Part shown: positions 41,910 to 51,463 of the stretch, one piece after another
How the letters are laid out: each line of letters starts with the position of its first letter
Position numbering within the stretch: the first letter of the stretch is position 1
Assembly (NCBI GenBank): GCA_019358945.1
Contig: JAHHIE010000019.1
Coordinates: forward strand, 1-64,000
Source: Stenomitos rutilans HA7619-LM2
GTDB taxonomy: Bacteria > Cyanobacteriota > Cyanobacteriia > Leptolyngbyales > Leptolyngbyaceae
Reading direction: 5' to 3'
Length of the DNA stretch: 64,000 nt
Notes under the pieces: generated by a model
Told to the model about the DNA's origin: nothing
Databases searched by the model: none
Seen by the model: the letters and a program-made list of their open reading frames with translations, nothing else
Translations under genes and position numbers: made by a program

Positions 41910-44900
41910 ATGGCAACTCATTCTGACGCACGCTGGCAATTTTGGATCGATCGGGGTGGTACGTTTACGGATATTGTGGCGCGACGACCAGACGGAAGCT
42001 TGACGGTACACAAGCTGCTCTCTGAAAATCCTTCACGCTACCGTGATGCGTCGATGCAGGGGATTCGAGATCTTTTAGGGATTGCGGCGGATGCACCAAT
42101 TCCATCTGAACAGATCGCCGCGATTAAAATGGGCACGACCGTTGCGACCAATGCGCTGCTAGAACGGAAAGGCGATCGCGTGGTTCTCGTCATCACCAAA
42201 GGCTTTCGGGATGCACTGCGGATTGGCTACCAGAATCGTCCCAACATTTTTGCCCGTCACATCGTTCTGCCCGAAATGCTGTATGAGCGCGTGATCGAAG
42301 TTGAGGAACGGTACAGCGCTCAGGGTGAGGAGCTGATCCCCATTTCTAGCCGCACAGAAGCGGAACTGCTCGCGGCCCTACAGAACGCCTATGAAAGTGG
42401 CATTCGAGCTTGTGCGATCGCCTTCATGCATGGGTACCGCTATTCTGACCATGAGCAGAAAGCTGCCGCGATCGCGCGTGAGATTGGCTTCACCCAGGTT
42501 TCCGTTTCCCATGAGGTCAGCCCCCTTATGAAGCTCATTAGTCGAGGCGATACGACTGTTGTGGATGCATATCTCTCGCCTGTTTTGCGACGGTATGTGG
42601 ATCGAGTGAGTGGGGAATTGGGCGGGAGTGGGGAGCGGGGAGTGAGGAGTGGGGAAGCAGAGGGAGTAGGGGGCGCAGGGGAGGCAGGGGAGCAAGGAGA
42701 ACTCAAAACTCAAAACTCTCCAGCGAAGCGGCGCAAAGCGCTACTCAAAACTCTCGCTCCTTACCCCTCACCCCTCACCCCTCACCCTTCACCTCAACTC
42801 CTCTTCATGCAGTCAAATGGGGGCTTAACGGATGCTCGATCGTTTCAAGGTAAGGACAGCATTCTTTCGGGGCCTGCTGGCGGCATTGTGGGAGCGGTTC
42901 AGACAAGTAAACTGGCTGGGCTGGAGAAAATCATTAGTTTCGACATGGGTGGTACGTCTACTGATGTGGCGCATTATGCAGGCGAATACGAGCGGGAATT
43001 TGAAACCGAAGTGGCGGGTGTACGGCTACGGGCACCGATGATGGCGATTCATACCGTGGCAGCAGGGGGCGGGTCAATCTTGCACTTTGATGGGTCGCGC
43101 TATCGTGTGGGGCCAGAGTCAGCCGGAGCCAATCCGGGGCCTGCGTGTTATCGCAACGGCGGCCCGGTGACGGTGACAGACTGTAATGTCATGCTGGGCA
43201 ATCTGCAATCAGATTTCTTTCCTAAAGTGTTTGGTATGAATGGCAATCTGCCGCTGGATGTCACGGCCGTACAGCAGAAATTTAGCGATCTAGCCGCAAC
43301 CATTCAGTCTGTAACTGGTGATGTTCGATCGCCCGCACAAGTAGCTCAAGGCTTTCTGACGATCGCTGTTGAAAAAATGGCAAGCGCAATTAAAAAAATC
43401 TCTGTACAGCGCGGCTACGATGTCAGCGAATATACCTTGTGCTGTTTTGGTGGTGCGGGAGGACAACATGCCTGCGCGATCGCAAACACGTTAGGCATGA
43501 AGCAGATCTTTTTGCATCCTTTCGCAGGCGTTTTATCTGCTTACGGGATGGGCTTAGCAGATGTCCGTGTCATGCGTGAAAAAACCGTCGAGGCAACCTT
43601 AAATCACTTGTTGCTACCAGAGCTTGAACGCAGCCTCGCTGACCTAACAATAGAGGTGAACGCAGAATTGCTGCGACAAAACATTCCAGAGGCTCAAACA
43701 CAAGTCTTACCCAAGGCTCACTTGCGTTATCAAGGGACAGACACAGCGCTCATCGTTCGCTTTGGTGATCTGGATACGATGATTGCGGCCTTTGAGCAAG
43801 CACATCGTCAACGCTACGGTTTCATTGCTCAAAAGAAGGCGTTGGTGGTTGAGGCCGTTTCTGTTGAAGCGATTGGCACAACCAATGCGATCGCAGAACC
43901 CATCATCACAGAAACTCGCATAGCTCCCTTAGAACCGATCGCCACCGTCCAGACCTATATAACTGATTCCTGGCAACCAACCCCGGTGTTTCAGCGCGAG
44001 GATTTATTTCCGGGCGATCACATTGCTGGCCCAGCACTTGTCATCGAACTCACAGGCACGAACGTCATTGCACCCGGATGGCAGGCGGCGTTGACGGAGC
44101 GAAAGCATTTGATTTTGCAGAAGGAATCAGGAATCAGGAGTCAGGAGTCAGAAGCGGGGGAACAGAGGAAGCAAGGGGAGCAGAGGAAGGGTGAAGTCCT
44201 AACTCAAGACTCGAAACTCATCATTCAAAACTCTCGACCCACACCCCACACCCTACACCCCACACCCCACACCCCTGATCCCGTCCTGCTCGAAATCTTC
44301 AATCACCTGCTCATGGCGATCGCCGAGCAGATGGGTTTCACGCTGCAAAACACGAGCTACTCCGTCAACATCAAAGAACGTCTCGACTTCTCCTGCGCCA
44401 TTTTCGATCAGCACGGACAACTTGTTGCCAATGCACCCCACATTCCTGTGCATCTCGGTTCCATGAGCGAAAGTGTGCAATCGCTGATCACAACTTGCGG
44501 CGACACGTTGAAACCTGGCGACGTTTACGTGCTCAACAATCCCTACAACGGGGGAACGCATTTGCCGGATGTAACGGTGATTACGCCAGTGTTTGAGAAG
44601 GATGAAACTAGGGGGATGAGGGATGAAAAAAAAGCTGATTCATCTCTCATCCCTCATCCTTCATCCCTTCCCGATCGCCCCCTCTTCTTCCTCGCCTCTC
44701 GCGGTCATCACGCTGATATCGGTGGCATTTCACCCGGTTCGATGCCGCCGAACAGTACATCGATCGCGCAAGAAGGCATTCTCATCGACAACTTCCAGCT
44801 AGTAGCTCAAGGGCAATTTCGCGAGCGTGAACTGCTTGAATTGCTGACGACAGGAGATTATCCGGTACGCAACCCGACGCAGAACCTGGCGGATTTGCAG

Positions 44901-45884
44901 GCACAAATTGCAGCAAACGAGCGGGGTGTGCAGGAGCTTCACAAGATGGTGCAGCACTATGATTTGGAGACCGTACAGGCGTATATGCGGCACATCCAGG
45001 ACAATGCCGAAGACTCAGTGCGCCGCGTCATTGATGTGTTGACGGATAGCAGCTTTACCTACGCGATGGATGATGGTAGCCAAATTGCAGTGACGGTGAC
45101 AATCGATCGTCCGACTCGTAGTGCCACGATCGATTTCACAGGCACATCGCCCCAGCAACCCAACAACTTCAACGCTCCGGTAGCTGTGTGTAAAGCGGCA
45201 GTTCTTTACGTCTTTCGCAGTTTGGTCGATGACGATATCCCGCTCAATGCAGGCTGTCTCAAGCCGCTCAACATCATCATTCCTGATGGCTGTATGCTCA
45301 ATCCGCGCTATCCAGCAGCCGTTGTAGCAGGCAATGTGGAAACGTCGCAGGTTGTTACCGATGCGCTGTACGGAGCTTTGAACGTGATGGCAGCGTCGCA
45401 GGGCACGATGAACAATTTCACCTTTGGCAACGATCACTATCAGTATTACGAAACGATCTGTGGTGGATCGGGTGCAGGGGCGACATTTGACGGTACAGAT
45501 GCGGTGCAGACACATATGACGAACTCTCGGCTGACTGATCCAGAGGTATTGGAATGGCGCTTTCCAGTGTTGTTAGAAAACTTTGCAATCCGTTCTGGTA
45601 GTGGTGGAGAGGGCTTACATCGAGGTGGAAATGGCGTAGTGCGTCGCATTCGCTTTTGTGAACCCATGACTGCTGCGATTTTGTCTGGACATCGTCTGGT
45701 GCAGCCGTTTGGTTTGGAGGGCGCTGCGGCTGGAGCAGTGGGACGCAATTGGGTTGAACGAGCCGATGGCACGATCGAGCCTTTAGACAGCAAAGCCAAA
45801 GTCACCATGCAATCTGGCGATGCGTTTGTGATTGAAACCCCTGGCGGCGGTGGGTATGGGTTGCCGTTGTCTAAGGAGCTATAG
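41910..45884 (+). CDS. Fused 5-oxoprolinase/hydantoinase A-B with three repeat insertions
   Basis: 1,324 residues. The HyuA half (1-735) starts with [16 protein letters not shown] and [18 protein letters not shown] and includes [18 protein letters not shown] (actin-like ATP-binding). The HyuB half (about 790-1324) includes [20 protein letters not shown] and [18 protein letters not shown]. The fused enzyme opens 5-oxoproline to glutamate with ATP in the gamma-glutamyl cycle. Three low-complexity segments (about residues 233-297, 735-791 and 896-921) are translated heptad repeats; without them the length is near 1,180-1,200, closer to the family. They sit at a surface site, the inter-half linker and a loop, and the frame stays open. 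Confidence 0.9.
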   Translation: MATHSDARWQFWIDRGGTFTDIVARRPDGSLTVHKLLSENPSRYRDASMQGIRDLLGIAADAPIPSEQIAAIKMGTTVATNALLERKGDRVVLVITKGFRDALRIGYQNRPNIFARHIVLPEMLYERVIEVEERYSAQGEELIPISSRTEAELLAALQNAYESGIRACAIAFMHGYRYSDHEQKAAAIAREIGFTQVSVSHEVSPLMKLISRGDTTVVDAYLSPVLRRYVDRVSGELGGSGERGVRSGEAEGVGGAGEAGEQGELKTQNSPAKRRKALLKTLAPYPSPLTPHPSPQLLFMQSNGGLTDARSFQGKDSILSGPAGGIVGAVQTSKLAGLEKIISFDMGGTSTDVAHYAGEYEREFETEVAGVRLRAPMMAIHTVAAGGGSILHFDGSRYRVGPESAGANPGPACYRNGGPVTVTDCNVMLGNLQSDFFPKVFGMNGNLPLDVTAVQQKFSDLAATIQSVTGDVRSPAQVAQGFLTIAVEKMASAIKKISVQRGYDVSEYTLCCFGGAGGQHACAIANTLGMKQIFLHPFAGVLSAYGMGLADVRVMREKTVEATLNHLLLPELERSLADLTIEVNAELLRQNIPEAQTQVLPKAHLRYQGTDTALIVRFGDLDTMIAAFEQAHRQRYGFIAQKKALVVEAVSVEAIGTTNAIAEPIITETRIAPLEPIATVQTYITDSWQPTPVFQREDLFPGDHIAGPALVIELTGTNVIAPGWQAALTERKHLILQKESGIRSQESEAGEQRKQGEQRKGEVLTQDSKLIIQNSRPTPHTLHPTPHTPDPVLLEIFNHLLMAIAEQMGFTLQNTSYSVNIKERLDFSCAIFDQHGQLVANAPHIPVHLGSMSESVQSLITTCGDTLKPGDVYVLNNPYNGGTHLPDVTVITPVFEKDETRGMRDEKKADSSLIPHPSSLPDRPLFFLASRGHHADIGGISPGSMPPNSTSIAQEGILIDNFQLVAQGQFRERELLELLTTGDYPVRNPTQNLADLQAQIAANERGVQELHKMVQHYDLETVQAYMRHIQDNAEDSVRRVIDVLTDSSFTYAMDDGSQIAVTVTIDRPTRSATIDFTGTSPQQPNNFNAPVAVCKAAVLYVFRSLVDDDIPLNAGCLKPLNIIIPDGCMLNPRYPAAVVAGNVETSQVVTDALYGALNVMAASQGTMNNFTFGNDHYQYYETICGGSGAGATFDGTDAVQTHMTNSRLTDPEVLEWRFPVLLENFAIRSGSGGEGLHRGGNGVVRRIRFCEPMTAAILSGHRLVQPFGLEGAAAGAVGRNWVERADGTIEPLDSKAKVTMQSGDAFVIETPGGGGYGLPLSKEL
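42607..42800. repeat. In-frame composite heptad insertion 1 in the oxoprolinase gene
   Basis: GGGGAGTG/GGGGAAGC-type purine heptads, then ACTCAAAACTCAAAACTC, then CCCCTCACCCCTCACCCCTC (period seven). The same units fill intergenic gaps. It interrupts a conserved run between [13 protein letters not shown] and [13 protein letters not shown]. Confidence 0.8.
44112..44283. repeat. In-frame composite heptad insertion 2 in the oxoprolinase gene
   Basis: ATCAGGAATCAGGAGTCAGG (period seven), purine-rich GGGGAACAGAGGAAGC, an AACTCAAGACTCGAAACTC core, then CACACCCCACACCCTACACC heptads. It lies between the HyuA and HyuB halves and lengthens their linker. Confidence 0.8.
44598..44672. repeat. In-frame heptad insertion 3 in the oxoprolinase gene, with hairpin
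   Basis: GGATGAGGGATGA (44614-44626) and its perfect inverse TCATCCCTCATCC (44647-44659) flank an A-rich and CTGATTCATC stretch; both arms have a period of seven. It interrupts VTVITPVF and [16 protein letters not shown]. Confidence 0.75.
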
Positions 45885-46313
45885 CGATCGCCCCTCAGAC
45901 AAGGTTCGGCGGTGCAGCGAATTCAGTATTAACCCTGAGATTAACCAACCTTAATGAGCTGGGATTACGGTTGTAAGGGTATTAGTTTGTCTCCTTTGAT
46001 GCAGCTTGCTAGTGAAAAACACGGCAACAAAGCTGCCTTTATGAGAGCCATGCAGCCAAACGCGATCGCTCATGTTCTTTGAAGTGAGCGAAACCTAACA
46101 TTCAGTGCAATGGCATGCTTTCGGCTTTGAGAGTACTGCTTAGCGCTGTCTTTTTTGTGTGCGTCAACCAACGTCAACGCATAGAGGCGCAGGCTAGGAT
46201 TTTTGCTCTTGCTTGCTGAAGCGGTTGTGTTCATGCTGCGGGAGCAACCGTTCTGGCAAACAGGTGATGCAGTAGTTCGTTTTGCAGTTCATTTTTCCTT
46301 CAGTGAGGATTTT
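45885..46313. other. Region upstream of the PhoX-like gene
   Basis: 429 bp. Apart from the candidate Pho box (45928-45957) nothing with coding character is seen; a frame open from 46203 to the PhoX start is not supported as translated. It should hold the phoX promoter. Confidence 0.4.
45928..45957 (+). promoter_or_regulatory. Candidate Pho box
   Basis: ATTAACCC, ATTAACCA and CTTAAT recur about every 11 bp (12, then 10), resembling the (C/T)TTAA(C/T)(C/T)-type tandem Pho box of cyanobacteria. It lies 357 bp before the PhoX-like start, which is far. Spacing is imperfect. Confidence 0.35.
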
Positions 46314-48698
46314 ATGCCTAATTTTTCGCGCCGACAATTATTGGTTTTCTTTGGGAGCACTGCTGCGGCTACCGCTTTAGAACCAGTTGTGAGTCACAAA
46401 CTCTTTGGCGGTAGCAATGCCAGCACCGCTGAAGCGGCTTCTCTCACGTTTACGCCCGTGCGTCTACCGCATCCATTGCCGATTTACCAACAGCAGAGTA
46501 GCTTTTTAGCCACTGGTTTTGGTCAGGGTAGTGTGCTACCAGCCGCACCAGCCCCTAATCTCGATACCTTTAGCCCTATTGATGACCTGGTTGTGCCGCC
46601 AGAGTATGAGCGCTATGTCATCGTGAGCTGGGGCGATCGCGTCTTCCCAAACGAGGAAGATTACTTTGGCTATAACTGTGATTACACAGGCTTTGTGCCT
46701 ACTGAAGGCCGCAACGATGGCTATCTTTGGGTGAATCACGAATACAATAGTTTCCCTATTTCTCCCTTTGCACCTGAAGCGCCTACCGATGTGGCTACGT
46801 TTGCCGCCTCTGGTCCGATCGTGATCGAGGGGTTTCCCACTGAGCGAGGGCGTGCGCTTTCGGGTGAGTTTATGTACAACATGGGTGGGTCGATCGTTCG
46901 CCTCGTCCGTGAGGGTCGTAGAGAACGGTTTGCTGTCGTCGAAGATGAGAAAAATCGCCGTCTTCATGGCTTATCGGGTCTGGGCATCAATAGTCAGCGC
47001 TCCGATACCTACAACAATGTCACCAGTTGGGGATCGAAAAACTACCAAACAGGCGATCAAAACTATCTCATTGCGACTGGGCCTGCTGCCAGTGACGTGT
47101 TTGAAGGCATTAATTCAGATGGATTAGGCAATAAGATTATTGGAACGGCTTACAACTGCTCTGGCGGCACTAGCCCCTGGGGAACTATACTCTCTGCCGA
47201 GGAAAACTTTCAAGGATCAACAGGCGCGTTCTTTGTGGGCGTTCAGGAAAATATCAAGCCTGACGGGACTCAAACTGCCTATGCTGCGGGCACGACTGGG
47301 GCAGAATTTGGTTTGGTAGGTGAGAAATATGGCTGGATAGTGGAAATTGACCCAGCTAATCCTGAATTCCGTCCCCGTAAACATACGTCACTCGGTCGAT
47401 ATCGCCATGAAAACATTGCCATGCGTGTGCAGGCAGGCAAGAAGCTGGTGGCGTATATGGGTGACGATCGCCGAGGCGGGCACACCTGGAAGTTTGTCAG
47501 TAAAGGTACGGTCAAAAATCCTAAGAGCAACAGCAACAGCAAGCTGTTTGAAACCGGCACACTCTATGTTGCGAAGTACAATGCCAATGGCACGGGTAAC
47601 TGGCTACCGCTGCTGCTCTCGTCGCCCACCAATCCAGTGAAGCCCTCTGACCTGACGGCTGGTGACCCGTTGAAGCTTAGAAGTGGTAGCACCCGATTCC
47701 CCAAACGGGCAGGCATTGCGGGTCAGACTAGCGATGGTGGATCAGTGGTCGTAGCGCTTACCCAACTAACCAGTACGACCAACGGTGTCACAACGGTTAC
47801 AGCCGTGGCTGAAAGCGATGCGTTACCGGGCTACCAGGGTAAAAAGTTAAGTGACTTCTACACCAGCCAGGGTGCTGTTCTGGTCGATGCGTTTCTGGCG
47901 GCTAATTTGATTGGTGCGACTCCCACGGCTCGCCCTGAAGACATTGAAATCAACCCCAGGAATCCCAGAGAAGTCTTCATTTCTTATACCGATGGTGCTC
48001 CTGGCAGCGATGGCTACCCCGATTCCCGCATCTTTGTGGTGGGTAAGTACGCAGCAGCGGTCAACGACACCCAGCAATCGGGCGGTCTCTACAAGATTAT
48101 TGAAGATAGCGCTGATGGCACAGGTACAACGTTCCGCTGGGAGCGGTTTGTTCAAGGTGGTGAGGCGGGAGCCGAAGCGGGTGCAGGGTTTGCCTCTGTT
48201 GATAACCTGGTCTTCGATAACCGTGCCAACATTTGGGGTGTGACGGACATGTCTACAACCACCCACAATGGGTTTGCGACGGGCGCGGCTGGGACACCAA
48301 ACCTGATCGACCATACCAAAACAGGTGATGTGTCTGCCTTTACGGGCGTGTTTGGTAACAACTGGTTGTTCTACATTCCCACAACGGGTGACCACGCAGG
48401 GCAAGTAGTGCCGTTTGCCTACGGGCCACCACGCTGCGAGATGACAGGCCCCACGTTTGTGGGCGACACGTTGATTATCTCGGTACAACATCCTGGTGAG
48501 GACTGCCCCTTTACGCCAAATGTGACCTTGAGCCGCACGATCGAGCTTTTAGCCTTGAGCGGCACCTTGTTTAATCAAACGCGGACTGTCTCACGTGGTA
48601 GCAACTGGCCCAGCAACATTCAAGGGCAGGCAGACGGGCCACCAAAGCCCTCGGTCGTTGGCATTCGTCGCAAGCGATCGAACGGTCAGTTTGTTTGA
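46314..48698 (+). CDS. PhoX-like phosphatase (DUF839), Tat-exported
   Basis: About 794 residues. The Tat signal FSRRQLLVFFGSTAAATALE (twin Arg at residues 6-7) is followed by the DUF839/PhoX beta-propeller: LWVNHEYNSFP, GGTSPWGTILSAEENFQG, GRYRHENIAMRVQAGKKLVA, EDIEINPRNPREVF. PhoX enzymes bind Ca2+/Fe3+ and hydrolyse phosphomonoesters in the periplasm or outside under phosphate limitation. ATG 46314 with GTGAGG upstream is chosen; a TTG at 46203 would put 37 residues before the Tat signal. Whether all metal ligands are present was not checked residue by residue. Confidence 0.85.
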   Translation: MPNFSRRQLLVFFGSTAAATALEPVVSHKLFGGSNASTAEAASLTFTPVRLPHPLPIYQQQSSFLATGFGQGSVLPAAPAPNLDTFSPIDDLVVPPEYERYVIVSWGDRVFPNEEDYFGYNCDYTGFVPTEGRNDGYLWVNHEYNSFPISPFAPEAPTDVATFAASGPIVIEGFPTERGRALSGEFMYNMGGSIVRLVREGRRERFAVVEDEKNRRLHGLSGLGINSQRSDTYNNVTSWGSKNYQTGDQNYLIATGPAASDVFEGINSDGLGNKIIGTAYNCSGGTSPWGTILSAEENFQGSTGAFFVGVQENIKPDGTQTAYAAGTTGAEFGLVGEKYGWIVEIDPANPEFRPRKHTSLGRYRHENIAMRVQAGKKLVAYMGDDRRGGHTWKFVSKGTVKNPKSNSNSKLFETGTLYVAKYNANGTGNWLPLLLSSPTNPVKPSDLTAGDPLKLRSGSTRFPKRAGIAGQTSDGGSVVVALTQLTSTTNGVTTVTAVAESDALPGYQGKKLSDFYTSQGAVLVDAFLAANLIGATPTARPEDIEINPRNPREVFISYTDGAPGSDGYPDSRIFVVGKYAAAVNDTQQSGGLYKIIEDSADGTGTTFRWERFVQGGEAGAEAGAGFASVDNLVFDNRANIWGVTDMSTTTHNGFATGAAGTPNLIDHTKTGDVSAFTGVFGNNWLFYIPTTGDHAGQVVPFAYGPPRCEMTGPTFVGDTLIISVQHPGEDCPFTPNVTLSRTIELLALSGTLFNQTRTVSRGSNWPSNIQGQADGPPKPSVVGIRRKRSNGQFV

Positions 48699-49014
48699 AG
48701 CAACGCTGTATTGAAGGAGGCGATCGCATCTCTCTGCACAGCCAACGAGTAGGAAGGGCGTAAGGGGAACCGGTTAAACGTCACGCTGTTTCCCCACTCT
48801 CCTTTTTCTATCAAAGTCGTTTCCTCTGCTCAATCTGGTCAAAAAGTCTTGAGCGGTATCCAACCATTCACAGAGGGTTTAAAGTAAGTCAGCACACACT
48901 CAATCAGGGCATGGAGGCATGTAACTTTGCAAGTTGCGTGTCAAATCATCGCATTCGCTTAAGTTGGCTTCAGACGTTTAAGTTGGCTTCAGACTTTCAT
49001 CGTATTGGGACATT
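48699..49014. other. phoX-pilB-like gap with a 17-bp direct repeat
   Basis: 316 bp. TTAAGTTGGCTTCAGAC occurs at 48959-48975 and again at 48978-48994 (period 19), just before the ATPase gene. A GGGGAA/TTCCCC imperfect stem near 48770-48795 could be a weak terminator for the phosphatase gene. No gene seen. Confidence 0.4.
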
Positions 49015-50760
49015 ATGCAGGCTTCAAACGCGTCACCTTCAGCTTGGCAGCAACTTAAAAATCGCGATATCACCTGCGAAGAAGCCATCCATCTTCTAGT
49101 AGATGAGCAGGGCATTGTTAATCTTCCGTTGCTCGATCGCGAGGTCACCTACCGTTTTCTCAAATCATCGACTGATCGCCGATCGCTGCCGCCTGTGATG
49201 CCGCTGCTGCTGTGGCGCAACTGCTATTACCTGGGTAGCCCCATTGCGCTCAGTGAAGCGGCGGTCGCCAGCCTGAGAGAGCAGACTGGCACAACCATTC
49301 AAATGATTGCGATCGCCGAACAGAGCTACCGTGCCTGGTTCCAAAGCCAAACGTTTGACCAAACTCGCATCAGTGCCGATGCGCTGACCAACCCGCTTAC
49401 TGGGGAAGTCGAGCAAGAAAATATTGGCATTGTGACAGAACTCCATCTGTCAAAAGCGACGGATCAGATTGGGCGCATCAAAGCGCTGATTTCTGGGGCT
49501 TTACGGAACCGTGCCAGTGACATTCATTTAGAACCAACGATCGATGGTTTGCGAGTGCGCTACCGCATTGACGGCATTCTGCGCAACATTACAACCCTAC
49601 CTTTGGAGGTTAGTCGGCGAGCCGTCGTTGCCCTTAAAGTGATGGCAGATATGGATATTTCCGAGAGCCGTCGCCCGCAAGATGCCCGCATCAGTGAGAA
49701 ATACGTTTCGGAAACCGAAGCGGAAGTTGGGCTGGATATGCGAGTCAGCACATTGCCGTGCGTGGGCGGCGAGAAGGCTGTCATTCGCCTCCTCCCCCGC
49801 CAAAATCCATTCTCCAGCATTAACGAACTGGGATTTTCTGACAAGGCGCTAGCGATTTACAAAGGATGGTTGGCACAGCCGCAGGGGATGGTCATTTTTA
49901 CTGGCCCAACAGGGTCGGGCAAAACCAGTACGCTGTACACCAGTTTGCAGGCGATCGCCACCGAGCACGTCAACGTCGTCACGGTCGAAGATCCCGTTGA
50001 GTACGTGCTGCCGTGTATTACTCAAACTCAGGTGCATGAACCCGCAGGCATGACGTTTGCGGCAGGACTCCGCGCCATTTTGCGGCAAGACCCCGATATC
50101 ATCATGCTGGGGGAAATTCGCGATCACGAGACGGCTGAAACCGCCGTTCGGGCAGCACTGACGGGGCACCTCGTTCTTACGACGCTGCATACCAACGATG
50201 CCACCAGCGCCATTCCCCGCTTAAAAGATATTGGCCCCGACCCAGGGTTGATTAGCGATGCGCTGCTGGGCATTGTGGCTCAACGGTTGGCACGCAAAGT
50301 GTGTACACACTGCGCCGAACCCTACACACCCACTGAGAAAGATTTAAACGTGCTTGGACTGGAGTTGAAGCAGGCAAACTCAACCGCATGGCGATGTGGA
50401 AAAGGCTGCGGACGCTGCTTTAACTCTGGCTATTTGGGCAGAGAAGCGTTGATCGAAATGCTAAATATTGATACAACCGTGCGGCAAATTATCTATGAAG
50501 GCAGCATGACCGACCTGCATAAATACTTGAATGACAGCGGGTTTCAATCCTTTCAACTTGCCGCGATCGAAAAAGTCACGACAGGTAGAACCACAGTGGA
50601 GGAAGTACTGCGCGTACTGCCCCACAGTGCCCTCTATCGCAGACGATCGCCGATCGCTTCAAATTCAATCGCCCCCAATCTGATCGCGCCCAAGCCACCA
50701 GACCCAAGCCGAAATCCGATCGCTCCTAACAGCTTGAAGGAAAAGAACGCGCTGAACTAA
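49015..50760 (+). CDS. GspE/PulE/PilB-family secretion/pilus ATPase
   Basis: 581 residues. The N2-type domain (SDIHLEPTIDGLRVRYRIDG, near 165) precedes the RecA-like domain with Walker A FTGPTGSGKTSTLYT near 300, the Asp box VVTVEDPVEYVLP, Walker B DIIMLGEIRDHETAETAV and the His box HLVLTTLHTNDA. A four-Cys zinc motif is visible (CTHCAEPY and CGKGCGRC). It is shorter than PilB1 of cyanobacteria (about 670) because the N1 domain is reduced. The last 40 residues (SPIASNSIAPNLIAPKPPDP) are a repeat-like tail. No pilC, pilT or gsp genes adjoin. It energises pilus or type II-like assembly. Confidence 0.88.
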   Translation: MQASNASPSAWQQLKNRDITCEEAIHLLVDEQGIVNLPLLDREVTYRFLKSSTDRRSLPPVMPLLLWRNCYYLGSPIALSEAAVASLREQTGTTIQMIAIAEQSYRAWFQSQTFDQTRISADALTNPLTGEVEQENIGIVTELHLSKATDQIGRIKALISGALRNRASDIHLEPTIDGLRVRYRIDGILRNITTLPLEVSRRAVVALKVMADMDISESRRPQDARISEKYVSETEAEVGLDMRVSTLPCVGGEKAVIRLLPRQNPFSSINELGFSDKALAIYKGWLAQPQGMVIFTGPTGSGKTSTLYTSLQAIATEHVNVVTVEDPVEYVLPCITQTQVHEPAGMTFAAGLRAILRQDPDIIMLGEIRDHETAETAVRAALTGHLVLTTLHTNDATSAIPRLKDIGPDPGLISDALLGIVAQRLARKVCTHCAEPYTPTEKDLNVLGLELKQANSTAWRCGKGCGRCFNSGYLGREALIEMLNIDTTVRQIIYEGSMTDLHKYLNDSGFQSFQLAAIEKVTTGRTTVEEVLRVLPHSALYRRRSPIASNSIAPNLIAPKPPDPSRNPIAPNSLKEKNALN

Positions 50761-50786
50761 GTTTTATACCAAGGCAAAACTACTCA

Positions 50787-50957
50787 TTAAAAACAATCCA
50801 AATCACGATGTTCACTGAAATTGTAGGTTCTACTACCTCGCTTAGGCTGCGATCGTTCTGGCTTCTGAAATTTGCTAGAACTATCCGAATTAGGTTGGTT
50901 TGGATTCTTTGAGTTTTGGCTAGACTGTTCAGAGAATTTATCTTCTGGCTCAGACAT
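50787..50957 (-). CDS. Small hydrophilic protein, hypothetical
   Basis: 57 residues from ATG 50957 (MSEPEDKFSEQSSQNSKNPN). It is rich in Ser, Asn and Gln and ends PKRGSRTYNFSEHRDLDCF, a more ordered-looking tail. No family recognised and no strong ribosome-binding site. It could be a chance frame; the coherent hydrophilic composition is the only support. Confidence 0.3.
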   Translation of the reverse strand: MSEPEDKFSEQSSQNSKNPNQPNSDSSSKFQKPERSQPKRGSRTYNFSEHRDLDCF

Positions 50958-51064
50958 GGAAGATAAGAATAATTTAGCAACCGAAAAGGAACAAAGCGTT
51001 GAACTCGTCATTTAAGATAGGTATAAGTAGTACCCTTGCTTTAACAATAATCGTGACTGTATAG

Positions 51065-51265
51065 GGATTACTACCCAAACCAGCAGATGAATTCTACACA
51101 GCTAGTGAACTATTAGACGAGCTAGAGAGCTACGACCGATGCTATTCAATGCAGTACATTACTTTAAGTCGTGCCGAGACTCTCAAAAGCTTAGATGAGT
51201 TGCGCCTCCCAAAAGTAACATGCCTTAAATGGGCAACTTTCCTAATTATGTTTGCACATTACTAG
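51065..51265 (+). pseudogene. Protein-like reading-frame remnant ended by a MITE
   Basis: After a stop at 51062-51064 the frame runs LLPKPADEFYTASELLDELE, SYDRCYSMQYITLSRAE, TLKSLDELRLPKVTC and so on for 66 codons. Its stop (TAG, 51263-51265) is the first three bases of the MITE. There is no start codon before ATG 51150. This looks like the tail of an older gene interrupted by the element. The family is unknown. Confidence 0.35.
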
Positions 51266-51373
51266 GACTTACGCAAAAGCGATCATCTTTCGCCCCCTAG
51301 CCCCCAATGCTGGGGGAACCGAGCCAATTAAAGCCCCCAGCATTGGGGGTTTGGGGGCAAATGCGTAGTCCTA
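51263..51373. mobile_element. MITE, 111 bp, TIR TAGGACTTACGCA, 5-bp target duplication
   Basis: Starts TAGGACTTACGCAAAAGC and ends GCAAATGCGTAGTCCTA (one base short in the inverse). ATTAC flanks both sides exactly (51258-51262 and 51374-51378). Inside, CCCCCAATGCTGGGGG and CCCCCAGCATTGGGGG pair. Its ends match those of the 18298 copy in inverted order. No coding. Confidence 0.85.
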
Positions 51374-51463
51374 ATTACTATTCGCTGTTGACATAGTTTT
51401 ACACACAGCTACCTAAGTAAAATTTTGAGCGTACAAGAAAAGGGGGCGACTGCGTAAGTTCTA
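51374..51463. other. Short gap after the MITE
   Basis: About 90 bp to the 3' end of the next minus-strand gene; no feature seen. Confidence 0.3.

Noticed and set aside
41784-42011. Upstream extension of the Uma2 frame to 42011
   Set aside because: The extension has no family resemblance and overlaps the start of the divergent oxoprolinase gene; ATG 41783 starts where Uma2 proteins do.
42607-42800. CRISPR array
   Set aside because: The units are seven bases long and contiguous; there are no spacers and no cas genes.
48911-49099. 62-codon frame before and into the PilB-like gene
   Set aside because: Cys/His-rich, spans the direct repeat, and overlaps the well-supported ATPase start.
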